Assembly (NCBI RefSeq): GCF_040054535.1
Contig: NC_090797.1
Coordinates: 14,033,501-14,097,500, forward strand
Direction of reading: 5' to 3'
DNA: 64,000 nt
Source: Antennarius striatus
Lineage: Eukaryota > Chordata > Actinopteri > Lophiiformes > Antennariidae
A program made the translations under genes and the position numbers. Below, in pieces: positions 11,001 to 21,740 of the stretch; positions within the stretch are counted from its first letter, which is position 1; each line of letters begins with the position of its first letter. Under the pieces are notes generated by a model, which made no database searches, had not been told where the DNA came from, and saw only the letters and a program-made list of their open reading frames with translations.

Positions 11001-11907
11001 GGAGCAGCAACAACAGAGTTAGTTAAGACCTGTGGGTATCTGTACACTGGTAGTCCATTCCTTCACAGACAAAAGACACATTAGATTTTAGAAAAACAGT
11101 GTGAGACTTTCAATTACAACAATCATTCACTTGAGTGTTACGTACAGCATTCCAAGAAGTTCCATGGAGTACTGCGAGCTCTCAGGGATCCTCCCCACTG
11201 GGATGTCTGGACTCTGAATATACAAAGAGCACAGGTGATTAGACAAGCTGCAAAGATGTCACAGGTCCACAAGAAGACAGGATTACCTCTCCTTACAATT
11301 TACAGTAAGAAAAAAAATTCAGTATGGGAAAATACATGGAGTGATGGAAGGACTTACTGTTTGTAGAGCAGCAGCAGAAAAGTCTCCAAGCTTTGGTGCT
11401 GTTGGAATGTTGGAGACGGACCAGTAACCCTTCAGGTGCATTGGAGTAGCAGCAGGAGTGTTGTTGCCAGCCTCTTCTGCCGAGACCCCTCCTAGCCACT
11501 GGTCCAGTATGTTCTTTGTTTCTGTGGCAGCAGGGCTACTGATGGCCACTGCTGTTGGGTCATCCACTGTAGGACCCTGGCACATGTTCTGAGGTGAAGT
11601 GGAAGGAGGTGGAGCACTGAAATCTGCTGTTGGGAAGTTCTCATCAAACCACCGATCCAACAGGTTCAGTATTTCAGTGACATCCAGTGTTCCCTGCTCC
11701 AACATCTTGCTGGCTGCTTCTGATATACTGCACCTGGAACCTTCTCCATCCCCACTCTTATTTGTTCCAGGAGCAGCATTGAGCATAGGAGGTGGAGGCA
11801 AGGGTGTATCATTCAGGTTGTTCAGTGTGTTGTCCAGAGGTGTTAACTCTCTGCAGTCGACCTGTGAGATAAACTCCAGAAGCTTTTCAGTCACTTTGTC
11901 GAAATAC
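7942..11907 (-). CDS. TCF/LEF-like HMG-box transcription factor, first exon not found
   Basis: Six exons join with matching phases: 11907-11358, 11213-11146, 11060-10968, 10712-10571, 8240-8133 and 8010-7942 (stop TGA 7944-7942), about 343 codons. All introns are GT-AG. The HMG box is split over exons 4 and 5 (RPYVKKPPNAFMLFLKEQR ... NKILGRK, then WSSLPKEEQDKYYEEA ... HMKQYPDWSAMHNY). It is followed by a basic tail GRKMPRNR. Sequence, the NY-G-basic tail and the 108-nt second box exon match the TCF/LEF class rather than SOX. TCF/LEF boxes bind the DNA minor groove at Wnt-response elements in the nucleus. The 183-codon N-terminal exon is Pro/Ser/Thr-rich and acidic, and I see no beta-catenin-binding motif in it. 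The protein ends 14 residues after the basic tail, without a C-clamp or CtBP motif. The 5' exon, needed to supply two bases, was not located. Confidence 0.85.
8058..8126. repeat. (TG)n microsatellite filling most of the last intron of the HMG gene
   Basis: About 20 GT units followed by degenerate GTGTCT units. It starts a few bases after the donor of HMG-gene exon 5 (minus strand) and makes up most of the 122-bp intron 8011-8132. Confidence 0.95.
8238..8382. repeat. 31-37 bp minisatellite that duplicates a splice acceptor
   Basis: Units begin with CCACTGTGGACAGACACATA at about 8238, 8269, 8306 (variant CCACTGTAAAAAGACACATA) and 8343; a partial one starts at 8376. The first unit overlaps the 5' edge of HMG exon 5 (minus strand), so each unit carries a copy of the acceptor TGTCCACAG|TGG (variant TTTTTACAG|TGG). 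Confidence 0.92.
8600..10560 (+). mobile_element. APE-type LINE (RTE/CFDP2-like), internally deleted
   Basis: Plus-strand frames give an AP endonuclease (INVGTWNARTMYEMGKT, LLGISETHWTQS, LLYSGHKEDNAPHT, MNVIQ-type strand near 9228, GRHGLGEMNENNERFAGF-like text, then ENQIDHICMD). The RT follows (NSYEGMRCRVVHGGQLKTG, QSCLLSPFFFLLMINWTM) and then the C-terminal region (LGSIIDRQGG, RRILQIHWPDTISN). Stops, frameshifts and a large deletion between EN and RT (near 9850) make it dead. It lies in intron 4 of the HMG gene in opposite orientation. The 5' boundary near 8600 is approximate. Confidence 0.85.
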
Positions 11908-12771
11908 CTGTAAAACACAAAGATACAAAAGTTGGCTCATTCAGGGATATTTTGTACATTTCACTGCATTTATGTGACACCTATAGTTAAATTCATCATT
12001 ATGAAAAATAAATTTTATATGTGTAGCATCATCTGTTTGGTCAAAAAAGCTTCAAATCTGTGCCGCAGCAGCTTCCGTATTCAGTGGTCACGGCGTCATA
12101 CGTCATGGGCGTTATTCATCATAATGATGAATAACATATGTGTCACTTAAAATTAACTTTACTGTCCCTTTAAATGTTTGGACTTTGCGTATAAAAGATG
12201 TCACTGGTTAAGAAGGAGTGAGAAAAGCCTTTTGTTCTGAATGAACAGCTCAGGTGGACTAGGTTATAAATTTCTGCTGGATGCTGTTACATGTGAAGGA
12301 ACACTCAGATGTTGTGGTTGTAGCATTGATCTCATGCAGAAAATTTGGATTTGTGGATATTAATTACAATTATAAACAGAATGTGATCAAACTAAATCTA
12401 GGGACCAGAGTGGGGCCGGTTCAAAACCCACCTGTGGACCAAACAATTAAGAGTGTGAACTTGTAGTTGGAGAGGTGCGAGTTCACTGCTGTGGTGCCCA
12501 TGAGCAAGGCACCACCTCCCAAAACAAGTTGCTCTGACCAAGTATCATGTAAATAAATGAAGATACTTGTCTAAACTTGAACTTTTCTGGATTGAAAATA
12601 CTTTTGATCAGATTTTCATCAGATTTTGATGTTCTTGAACTGTAAACCATAATTCTCAAAATTAAGACCAAAGTTGTGAAAATCTATTAATTCGTTTGTG
12701 ATAAATATCAAATTTATGAACATTTGACTGTAAATTTAGAGAATTAGTAATTTGCTTTACTAATTTTACAT
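11908..12771. other. Upstream region of the HMG gene; possible SINE-like piece
   Basis: This should contain the missing 5' exon or intron of the HMG gene, but no exon could be called. About 12390-12540 holds a segment with GGCCGGTTCAAAACCCACC and CCCATGAGCAAGGCACCACC, reminiscent of fish tRNA-derived repeats. The rest is AT-rich. Confidence 0.35.
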
Positions 12772-13080
12772 TAGAGTCATGACTTACTGTACTGGCTGCA
12801 TGTCGGTTGACAACTTAACTTCCTTTTCTTTCACTGTTTATTTGTTGATGTGATTCAGATGTGTTGTTATAAACAAAATAAATATCAGGTTGCAATCAAT
12901 CAGTTTTCCCAGTTTGATGCTCTGATATCCTGCAGTTTGGTGGTTGACAGTTGTCTTGGCCTCACTGATGTGGAGTGACTGACTGACATTACTTTAGGTG
13001 ATATGTTAATACAGTCAATGTGGGTGGAGTCAAGTGGAATCCACCAATCAGAAGCCTGGTCAAACTGAATCAGCCAATCA
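12772..13080 (+). repeat. Dispersed repeat R1, copy 1
   Basis: About 310 bp, from GAGTCATGACTTACTGTA to the GTGGGTGGAGTC / CCACCAATCA block. It is repeated in the same orientation at 51110-51425, where a short insertion (CTCTTTTCAATGATGCTG) lies after the TTTGATGCTCTGATG block. Confidence 0.9.
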
Positions 13081-14029
13081 CCATCAACTGTGTAACTGCC
13101 ATTGCAACTGACAGGAGATGGAAGAAACTGCTGTGAATTTGACACGTATTACTTCCTGAAGCCAGCAGATGGCGCTATGAATGGAAGTTAATATTGAAAC
13201 GCTAAACATTAATTCCTCACTGTAAAGATAAGCTACATGCTAACGCTAAAGCGCCGTAGAGTGGCTGTAATCTAAAGATGTGGAGATCCACGTATCTGTA
13301 TGACAGAAAAACATTAGTGATAAAAATCAGTCACTGGATATTTAGCCCTGCTGTCAGTCACAACTCATCTTCACCAGTCACAACCCATTTTCAATGCTCA
13401 ACTGCTGTGATTCAAGCTTTATAAATAAAGTTGATTTGACTCTGGCTGTTGTTGATCTTAAATTCTGGTGGAGAGTTCTATAAGGGTTTTATTATTCTCC
13501 TCGAGGATTAAATTATAAGAAGCAAAAGTTTACCGCAAACTGATCTTAGTTCAAAGCAATCACATCAATCACGAGTGATTAATGGTAAATATTGGAATGT
13601 TTTAATATAATTATGTTTTTACTCTTATCTATTGTGCAGTAACATGATACTATGTGCTTTTAAAGGTTTTCTAGTGATTTTCAGAGTCCAGTATTTGTGG
13701 TGGACATGTTTAGTCGGGTGGAATGACTAAACGTGATTATTATTTTTCCGTGTGTTTTTCCTCAGCTGCCGTATAATCGAGAACGACTAGTGTCAACTTG
13801 AAACGATCTGTACATGTATTTTATTTTATTATGTGTTGTTTTATTTTGTCCGGTTGTCTCTCTGTAGGAGGTAAATGATGTAGGAACCTTTCGGGTTAAG
13901 TTTCTGCCCGGAAGCATTAACTGACGCTAACGCCGAATGTATTGCTAGTTGATGTTGATGTTGATGTATTGGAGTTAACAGAGAAACCTAATTAAGTAAA
14001 ACAGAGTACAGGTAATCAAACATAAAGGG
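13081..14029. other. AT-rich intergenic sequence
   Basis: No exon or repeat boundary could be supported. It lies between the 5' side of the minus-strand HMG gene and the promoter-like region of the plus-strand gene, so it may be a shared upstream region. Confidence 0.4.
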
Positions 14030-14102
14030 GCGTGTCTGACGTTTGATGACCAGGAAGTGCGTCATCATTGCGTCATTCACGTCAGTGTGGTGGAACACTT
14101 CA
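14030..14102 (+). promoter_or_regulatory. Promoter-like region with ETS and CRE/ATF-like sites
   Basis: A TATA-less stretch contains CAGGAAGTG (14051-14059, ETS core) and two GCGTCAT motifs (14059-14065 and 14070-14076), followed by CACGTCAG. An ATG with a good donor 23 bases later starts at 14103. This combination is common in housekeeping-type promoters. Inference only. Confidence 0.5.
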
Positions 14103-17100
14103 ATGGCTGAACACCTCATTCAGCAGAGGTAGAGATGTTAAAGTTACATTATGGAACTGCGGCATTTTATTTATTATGTGTTGTTTTAATGTCCTGTAAT
14201 TACATCTGGTTAGTTTTAAGGAATATAACTTCAGTATTTAGAGTAGTAATGATATTTAAATGTAATCAATAATGATTTAAAAACATTTAAAATCACAAAC
14301 AACCTCATATAACAATTATGTTTGTATGTTGAGGACTGCTTGTAATTGAAATTGTCGTCAAATATTGCTGATAACGTCACTCAAAGTCTTAGCAGGCCAA
14401 ATCAGTGTCTGTCCTCTTTTCCAATTAAATTCAGTTAGAATAACTTCTTGCCTCCTGTTATTTCCTGACAGGAGATGTGTTCAGTTTCTCTTTGTCTTAG
14501 TTACAGGGTGAATAATATTTCTGTGCAGCTTCCATTCACATTTCATTATGTAAAGCGATGAACATTGCAGTAGCTACTGGATAGACTACAGTCCAGCTAC
14601 TGCATCACTTATGACTATGTTCTAGTTCCATGGTGGTTTTTGTTATTTGCAGGTTGTCTTTGCCGCGACTCGAGTGAGGACCTTCAATACTATTATGAAT
14701 GTTATAATATTTTTCTGTGATCAGTCAAAATTTTGCATTAAATTGTAGAAGAATCATTTTTAGCTGACTTTTTTGCCATCATATGACACATAAATTAACA
14801 ACTGAAGTTTTAGTTGTTACATACAGTGGAATGAATAAGTTTCGGCACCCCTGATAGTTTTCAAGATTTTCCTTTATAAATCACTGGTTGTTCAGATCAG
14901 CAGTTTCAGTTCAATACATCATATAGCAGACAAACACTGATATTTGAGGAATGAAATTTATAGGATTTACAGAAAGTGTGCAATAATTATTTAAATATAA
15001 AATAAGCTGGTTCGCAGTTTTCGACATCCTTGTTGTTTTATTGATTTAAATACTTGAGCACTAATTATTGGAAGACAATTTTTTTTTGTCAGCTCATTGA
15101 CCCTGGACCTACACACACAGGTGAAGCCAATCATGAGAACGGCTGACGTGTCAAAAGTCCATGTCGAAAAGTTTCAAATCAGCAGAGGTGAAGGATGGTG
15201 AGAACAGTCAAACTGAACCCACAGACGAGGTCCACAGACCTACAACATGATCTTGCTGTAGATGGTGTCACTGCATCGTTCAACTCTTCAGTGTACTTTG
15301 CAGAAGGGCAGGCTGTATGGGAGAGTAATGAGGAAGAAACGTTTTCTGCACACTCGCCACAAAAGCAGGTACTGGGAATGTCGCATGGATTCCACTCAGA
15401 ATCAGCAGATTCTTGTGAACAATGTTCAAGAAGGACAAAGTTGGAGTTGTGTCGGGGCTGGATACTTCATTCATTCTGATGGGTTCATCTAAATTTAATT
15501 TTTAAAGTAGGCACCTAAAATGAACACAAACATAGAATAAATAGAGGCATACAGCATCACTGTTACTATGTCTATGAGTAACCAGTACCATTACAGTATG
15601 CTGTTTTTGTTAATCAGATTTAGTTGACAGGAACAAGATTGTGATGTTGCTGTCACACTAGGTGTGCAGAAGTGACTCAGACATAATGGAAATTACATAC
15701 ATGACATGTAGCTAAACAAAATTGTATGTTTGGGTTCTTCTACTGCACAGACAGGAGGATGACCTTCAAGAGGACGACTGGTGGGAGTCCTGGAAGATGG
15801 AGGATGAGTCTGAGGCCCTCCACCGCCAGGTCGTCAGTTGGTCACACCGTCACTGGTCCATCTGACACCACAGGTGTGATGAGAAAGAAAGAAATCAGAC
15901 TCGTTGAAATGATCAGATTAATGAATGTTGATGATTTAAATGGAATGAGAAGAAGAGGAGGAGGAGGCCCAGGAGGAGATGAAGGAGTGAGAAGCTCCAT
16001 CCCTCTGACGTCTGACCTCACAGCTCCTCAGGGACCGCTTCTCCCACCAACACCAGAGGTTAGATCACATCTCATACTGGATTTGACTTGCCAGGACAAG
16101 TACTGTATGCTTTTGAGTTGCATCATGGGAAATGTAGGTTTTTGTAGCTTGACCCATGTTCAGGACTAAATCTCTGAATGTTTCAACCTCTGCTGCATTA
16201 GTTACTAACATTCTCTTTTAAAAATGTCCCTTGAGAGTTCATTTGTGTGGCAAATTTTCCTTGTATCCTGTCATTATGCCAAGCTAGGCTAACTAATGAC
16301 TGGCCCAAATGTTCAGAAGTTCACCTGATTCTTCTGGGTGAGCCTTGAGTTTTGAATTTGTATTGGCAAATATCAGATCAGATATTAGAATTATGCTGGT
16401 CTTACTTGAGATGATCTTCAAAATTTAATCCAGGAATGTCTTGAATTCCAGTTGTTAAATCAAACCTTATGTTCTTCCTCTTCCTGCCAACAAATATCAA
16501 CATTATTTCGATCATTTTAATAACAGTTTTGACCATCTATATTTTAAATGATACAAATGAATCACGTACACATCCTCATCTGGTTTAAAAATTTTTGTCA
16601 TTGTTTGACTTGTATAGTTTACTCAGGTGTGATGCTGAGACTGAAAGCAGCATCAGGAGGTTCCAGTGGAGTCATGACCCAGTTGGACTGGGACCGCCTG
16701 TGTGATGATCCGTGTCTCCTGCATGGACCTGTAGGATTAGATGAAGTACACAAACTGTGGCCTGCAGGAGGGTGAGGCTACAGGAAGTAGCTGCTGGCAG
16801 GTCCATGTCCAGGGTTCAATGTGTCCACGCTCACAATGTCACACAGTCTGCATGTTTTTTTTCTGTCTCTCCTCAGATCATCATCATCACAGCTGCTGGA
16901 TGCCCTCATTGAGATCCACTCCAAGGTGCGTTCCACAGAGTCATGGAACTTGAAACCGTCCTGTGTGAACCCAGTCTCACTGTTCCACATATCAGGGTGG
17001 TCTATTCGTCAATAAGGGGATGCTCACTACAACAGGAGGTAAGCTGTCTTTGTGTCATTCGTGTTGTCTGAGCCAGTGCAGCATCTTTTCTGTCCCCCAC

Positions 17101-17262
17101 ACCTGCAGTGGAATGAAGCAGAAACACAGATGAAATGTTTGCATTAAAATATCATTCCTGTTTCTTTGTCTAGACTGCACAGATCATCATCTTTCTGTCT
17201 CAGCAAGAACCCAGCAGCCTGGAGACACCGACACATCTCCAGGCCGCTGGATGAAGATCTAA
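14103..17262 (+). CDS. Unrecognised multi-exon gene, exon chain incomplete
   Basis: Candidate exon 1 is 14103-14128 (ATG; MAEHLIQQ then AG). Exon 2 starts after a clean acceptor at 15751, in phase, and reads QEDDLQEDDWWESWKMEDES to about 15829. Downstream, 16627-16771 (QLDWDRLCDDPCLLHGPVGL), 16877-16925 (SQLLDALIEIHSK), 16996-17038 (GGLFVNKGMLTTTG) and a last exon from 17174 to a TAA at 17260-17262 join with matching phases. In another frame the last exon reads LSKNPAAWRHRHISRPLDED, which also looks coding, so a phase error is possible. A possible exon at 16026-16060 (LLRDRFSHQHQ) fits after exon 2 but does not fit the next exon. I do not recognise the protein. Confidence 0.45.
14823..15500 (+). 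mobile_element. Internally deleted Tc1-like transposon
   Basis: The left end carries a Tc1-style terminus (CAGTGGAATGAATAAGTTT then CGGCACCCC). From about 15180 a transposase N-terminus is readable in two frames: MVRTVKLNPQTRSTDLQHDL, then HRSTLQCTLQKGRLYGRVMR and KKRFLHTRHKSR. This is the paired helix-turn-helix region of Tc1 transposase. The DDE domain is missing and no right terminus was found. It lies in the first intron of the unrecognised plus-strand gene. Confidence 0.8.
15501..15740. other. Intron-like sequence
   Basis: No feature seen between the Tc1 remnant and the acceptor at 15750. Confidence 0.4.
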
Positions 17263-18058
17263 AGGAGACCCTGAAGGAAAGAGAAAAGAGGAAGACACAA
17301 CATTTATGACATTCCACTGTTGAAGGTACCTGCTATCAGCAAACCGTGGCTAACTGGACAGATTCTTTCACCATCTTCTTACCAGGAAGGAAATGTTCTA
17401 CATGCTGCTGCTGTTTTCCTTCACCAGTCGATACAGATTTCACATCATGTGAAATTTTTTCAACATAAAACACAAGGTTTTTTGACTTTAACAACTTGAT
17501 TTTCTCCAGACATGAGTACACAGTCACCACCATCACAACATCAGACAACCAGGAGTCACACTACGCCTGTGTCCCTGGGTCAAAGAATACAACTGTTTTA
17601 CCGTAGAGGAGTAGAGTAGAGAGCAACACATGTTCCCAAAAACAACTCAACAAATCTCTAGAGTAACTGAACAGTTTGCTGTGACATCGTTTAAATCAAT
17701 TTAACACACATTCTTCTGAACTTTAACAATGTGAAGTGAGAAACTCACTGGCTGCTGGCTCATAGTTTAATACTCATGACCCACAAAGAAACTAGTGGAA
17801 GACGTTTACACATTTTAATCAAGTTGAGGCAGTAATACAGGGACTACAGATGAAAATTAGCTTTAAGCTATCTTTGGTCTCTGTAACACATTCTTTGTGC
17901 AATGTCCCTGTTCAAGAAATAAATAAATAAAATCCTGCAATTATGTTCAGGATGAATTTCACTCATGTCATGTCTTCTCCTGACTTTCTTTCCCCTTTAT
18001 AAAGTTCTTCACACAGTTTAACTCGGGTTCACCTTCTGTGTTTTTGTCTGAATTCTTG
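17263..18058. other. No recognised feature
   Basis: Probable 3' flank of the unrecognised gene. An AATAAATAAATAAA stretch at about 17920 could hold a poly(A) signal on the plus strand. No exon was supported. Confidence 0.35.
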
Positions 18059-18200
18059 TAGGAAGAGAAAACGCAGGAACGAGTGTGAGGACGGGAGGCC
18101 TTCCGTCCGTCAAAAAACCTCCCAACGCGTTCATGCTGTTCAGCAAGGAGCAGCGATCAATCATCAAACATCGAAAGAAGAATTTAGAAGAAGACTGACT
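18059..18200 (+). pseudogene. Broken paralogous HMG-box exon (TCF/LEF-like)
   Basis: After an acceptor (TTCTTGTAG|G) the sequence reads KRKRRNECEDGRPSV in one frame. It then continues as VKKPPNAFMLFSKEQRSI in another frame and stops at TGA (HRKKNLEED*). This corresponds to exon 4 of the minus-strand HMG gene (KKRNQH...RPYVKKPPNAFMLFLKEQR), including the same entry phase. The frame change coincides with a repeated CGTC (TCCGTCCGTCAAA), that is, a 4-bp tandem duplication. The second half of the box is not present. Confidence 0.8.
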
Positions 18201-18253
18201 AATCGAAGATAAAAGTGAGAACATTGAGTGTTCGGCAAGTCTTGGAGATGTTA

Positions 18254-19600
18254 CATGGAAGAAGATATTTTTTCATCTTTTTCGTGCGAGGAGGAGGAGG
18301 ACAGCAACCAAGAAGACAATGAGGTTACAGAGTCCTTTGAGAGGCAAGTCAAACTAAACATGAATATTTAGTTTTTGATTTATCTATTCCCGTATAAATC
18401 ACTTTATATGCTTATACTGTAATATATATTTTATATTTGTTTTTTATACATAACGTGATGTATTTATGTAGGTTTATATAAACCGAAAATCAGGGCTGAA
18501 ATTATGAGTTTAGTAAACTAATTTTAAATAGATATACAGATTTTCCTAGGTTTTATTTTGTGTTATACTATTTATATTTTTCTTTCTTCATGACTTATTT
18601 TCTTTTGTAAAGTGACTTTTCACATTGTTGTAGGGGGCCAGAGAATTTGAATTTTTCAATTTTATTTTCACGTGTCTGTGTACAGATATGAGGAGAGTAG
18701 ACCAGGACCCTCTACACAGAGACCAGGACCCTCTATACAGAGACCCGGACCCTCTACACAGGGACCAGGACCCTCTACACAGGGACCAGGACCCTCTACA
18801 CAGGGACCAGGACCCTCTACACAGAGACCAGGACCTCTCCCCACCCACGCTGCATACACTGTGTGTCAACAACAACAGAAAGCAGCATACAATTAAGCAA
18901 CGGGCCAGAAGTACAGCAGGACTGATGTGGACAGCGAGGAGCTCTGCAAGATAAATTTTCATTCCAGCCCCCAGTTGTTCCTCAAGCTGGCTGACATCAA
19001 GTTTGGAACCTGTGGGACATACAGGGAAGACAGGGGGTAGTGCCCACCCCAGAGAAACATCGGTGGATCAGTGGGGGCTCTCTGGTCTTCGTCAAGTGGA
19101 TGTACACACGGGAGGTGCTTTGCTCCACCATCCATCCAGCAGTTTCTGGGGAGGTGGCAGGAGGAAGGTGAAGGTTAAAGATGGAAGCTGGTCGGTGAAG
19201 GAGATCCCCTGCCCCACCCCAGTTATTGCTTACAAAAGCACATGGATGGTGTGGATCTGTCGGACCAGCTGCTGCAATATTAGTCTACCCACCCACAGGA
19301 GTGTACGCTGGTACCACACCCCCTACTAACTCAAAGTAGGTGAAGCCCCTGACCCACGAGGACCTCCAGACGGAGCTGTGTGTGGGGTGGACAGAAGTGG
19401 GAGGCTCCAGAAGTACTGACCACATTCCTGTTGGCATTGCTGTGGCGGCAGACTCCAGCCAGAGTGCCATGCAAGGATGTAGGATCTTCCAACAGCGCCA
19501 TAAGGTGGACAATGTGAGAAAGCTCACCCCATGGAAACGCAAAGCCTGAGCGTTGTCACCCGTGTGTCGACTGGAACAGGAACTGCTTTGAAAAGTGGCA
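18254..19600 (+). pseudogene. piggyBac-type transposase remnant (PGBD4-like)
   Basis: A possible N-terminus at 18254 reads MEEDIFSSFSCEEEEDSNQE and ends at a GC-type donor. After an intron-like gap the frame continues from about 18685 with a coding minisatellite. Downstream HMDGVDLSDQLLQY (about 19239-19280), KPLTHEDLQTELC and NRNCFEKWH (about 19573-19600) match the C-terminal part of piggyBac transposases with the Cys-rich tail. Most of the catalytic domain between is lost, and many stops are present. I found no TTAA-flanked termini. Assigning the N-terminal exon to this element is inference. Confidence 0.7.
18699..18840 (+). repeat. 21-bp coding minisatellite encoding RPGPSTQ units
   Basis: Six full 21-bp units (18699-18824) and a partial seventh encode R/G-P-G-P-S-T-Q in the frame of the piggyBac-like remnant. 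Unit variation is 1-2 bases. Confidence 0.95.
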
Positions 19601-20079
19601 TTCGTAAAACAAACTACAGCCCACTGTATATATATATGTAATATATATTTGTATATAGCCTGATTATAGTTAAATGTCATTCAATTTTATAGTTGCACCA
19701 TTTAAGAATGTTTCTTTTACAATTTGATGGCTTTGAATACAGTTGCAGCTGAAGTTGGTGTTTATTTAGAGTTTCAGCTAGAAACGCCTGCAGGATATAC
19801 ATGTTTCTATTGTAAATATATATAGTATTAGGTTACAGTATTTCAATTTTACATTTACAAATTTATCTTAGAAGCCTGAAGCAACCTTTTTCAATATCCA
19901 AAACAGTTCAGAGCATGTTTTTGGTTTTATTTTGCAATGAATACTCTTTATTCATTTTCGAATTTGATTGTTTATTTTGGCCCAATATATCAATGAAGTA
20001 GGTTATAGGAACATAATAACCATCTGTTCATATAGATGAAGTTGTTCAGAAGAAAAAGATACCAAGCATTTTTTTTGAA
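19601..20079. other. AT-rich sequence, no gene
   Basis: Contains a short (TA)n tract at about 19627-19650. Nothing else supported. Confidence 0.5.
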
Positions 20080-21740
20080 TGAATGAATGATTATGAATGC
20101 CTTCACCCCCGTCCTCCCCCTGGCTAACCCGGCTAAAAAAGTGATCATATCAAATGCACCTCTGCACCTCAGCGACAAGGCCCTGGAGAGGGAGCTGTCA
20201 CAACATGGTCGGCTCCTGAGTCCTTTAAAAATGTTCCCGGTCGGCGGTACCACTGACCCAACGAACAAATGTTTCGCCCTCTGGAGACAAATTATTGATG
20301 GTACCTAATCGGATCAATGAAGAGCTGAACCTGTTTAACCCTTGTGTGACAGCACAAAGGTTAAACAGGTTAAACAGGACACGGGTGACAGCACAAAGGA
20401 TGAACAGAATGAAGGGGGCAGAGAGACAGCCCCCAGAATGGTAGAGTCTCAGCTGGAGAAGGAGAAAGAGGATGATATTGTGATAGTGTTTTACCTATTG
20501 TGATGGATTTTTTTGTCTGACACAAGAAGGAGTAAAGCAAAAAAATTGATAATAAAAAAACGCAGAGAACCCTATTGATACAAGTAGCTCTGAAAACAAA
20601 ATTGAAGACAGTTCGAAAGAAGCCATAACAGAAAAATAAGATTTGCAGAAGAGATTTGTGGGCCAAAATAGAAAATTTCTTTCCTGACCTCAAAAGGTTT
20701 TTAGATAGCATCCGTAAAAAAACCAGTAGGAAGTGACCAACCGTTTTTTGCAAACTCAAGTTTTTTTAAATTCAGCTTAATGTCATCAATAACAGATCTA
20801 CGTCATAACTCACTGATCAGGAAATATTCGGACTTAAAAAAAACCAATTGATCAAAATAAGAAAACAATGGCGGTCATACATTGGGGAAAGAGATAGGTC
20901 AAGTAAAAGAGACGGAGTGAGAGAGTGGCAGATAGGCCAGTTTCATGTCCATAGTGCGCTGTCGCTGAATTGGGGGCGGGATTTCCAGGCCTTTGGGTAT
21001 CCTGTCTTCCATCCGCGTTTAGCCAAACTGGATCGTTTTTATTGTTTTAAACACCATTTCAATGTTTTTAGGTTTTGTCAAATAACGACAGCTGCTTTTA
21101 CTGATAATTCTTTGGTTTTATGTCATGTTGTTATACCTTAGAGTGCATACTGGCATTTTAATTCAGTATTAGCTTTGGACAGGCTTTAGAGAATTTTAAA
21201 ATAATTTTTGAAGCATTTTAAATAAGCTGATTCTACTTCTTTTAGGCAGCGGTGGGATTATGGCAAAACAGAGATAAAACTCCTGTGAGAGCAGTATACA
21301 GGTACTCTGAACGTCACCCGCGACACCTGCCGATCTATCAAAGACCTGGAGGCTCAGATCGTGGAGTTAGAAACAAGCACTTCCACAGGGGTAATCAGGG
21401 GTATATTGAAATCCCCAAGTTGAAAAAAGTGTCTTTAGTTAACTTGTTAGATGCTAAAGGGTACTGGTCCGATCCAGGGTACAAAACAAGGGTTACTTCC
21501 TGGGCCTGGAGAAGAACCATGGATAGAACTACGTAATCCACCCTCTGCTCTCTGAAACAGGCTGCAACATACCCATCTTGGCCAGATAAGAAGGCGAGCT
21601 ATGGAATTGTGCTCATCAACAGTGAGTTAGAGCAGAAAGATGTTCTGTTTGAGGGGTTCTGTGGTGAACTACCCCAGATCTGGATACTAACACAGCTGGA
21701 GAAAACACTCATCCTGAATATCTGAAGGTAAATGGTGTGC
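20080..21740 (+). pseudogene. Decayed Tx1-like LINE (ORF1 piece and start of ORF2)
   Basis: The ORF 20087-20308 contains NPAKKVIISNAPLHLSDKAL and ERELSQHGRLLSPLK, resembling the nucleic-acid-binding part of fish Tx1-like LINE ORF1. DLKRFLDSIRKK near 20690 fits its C-terminal part. From 21250 the frames read RRWDYGKTEIKLL, then CRSIKDLEAQIVELETS and later GELPQIWILTQLEKTL. These fit the region before the RT palm. No RT core is present. Many stops and indels; boundaries approximate. Confidence 0.6.

Noticed and set aside
12900-13145. 81-aa minus ORF as the missing first exon of the HMG gene
   Set aside because: It lies inside dispersed repeat R1 and offers no suitable donor in the needed phase.
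18588-18962. Minus-strand ORF of repeated GSWSLCR units
   Set aside because: Antisense reading of the RPGPSTQ minisatellite.
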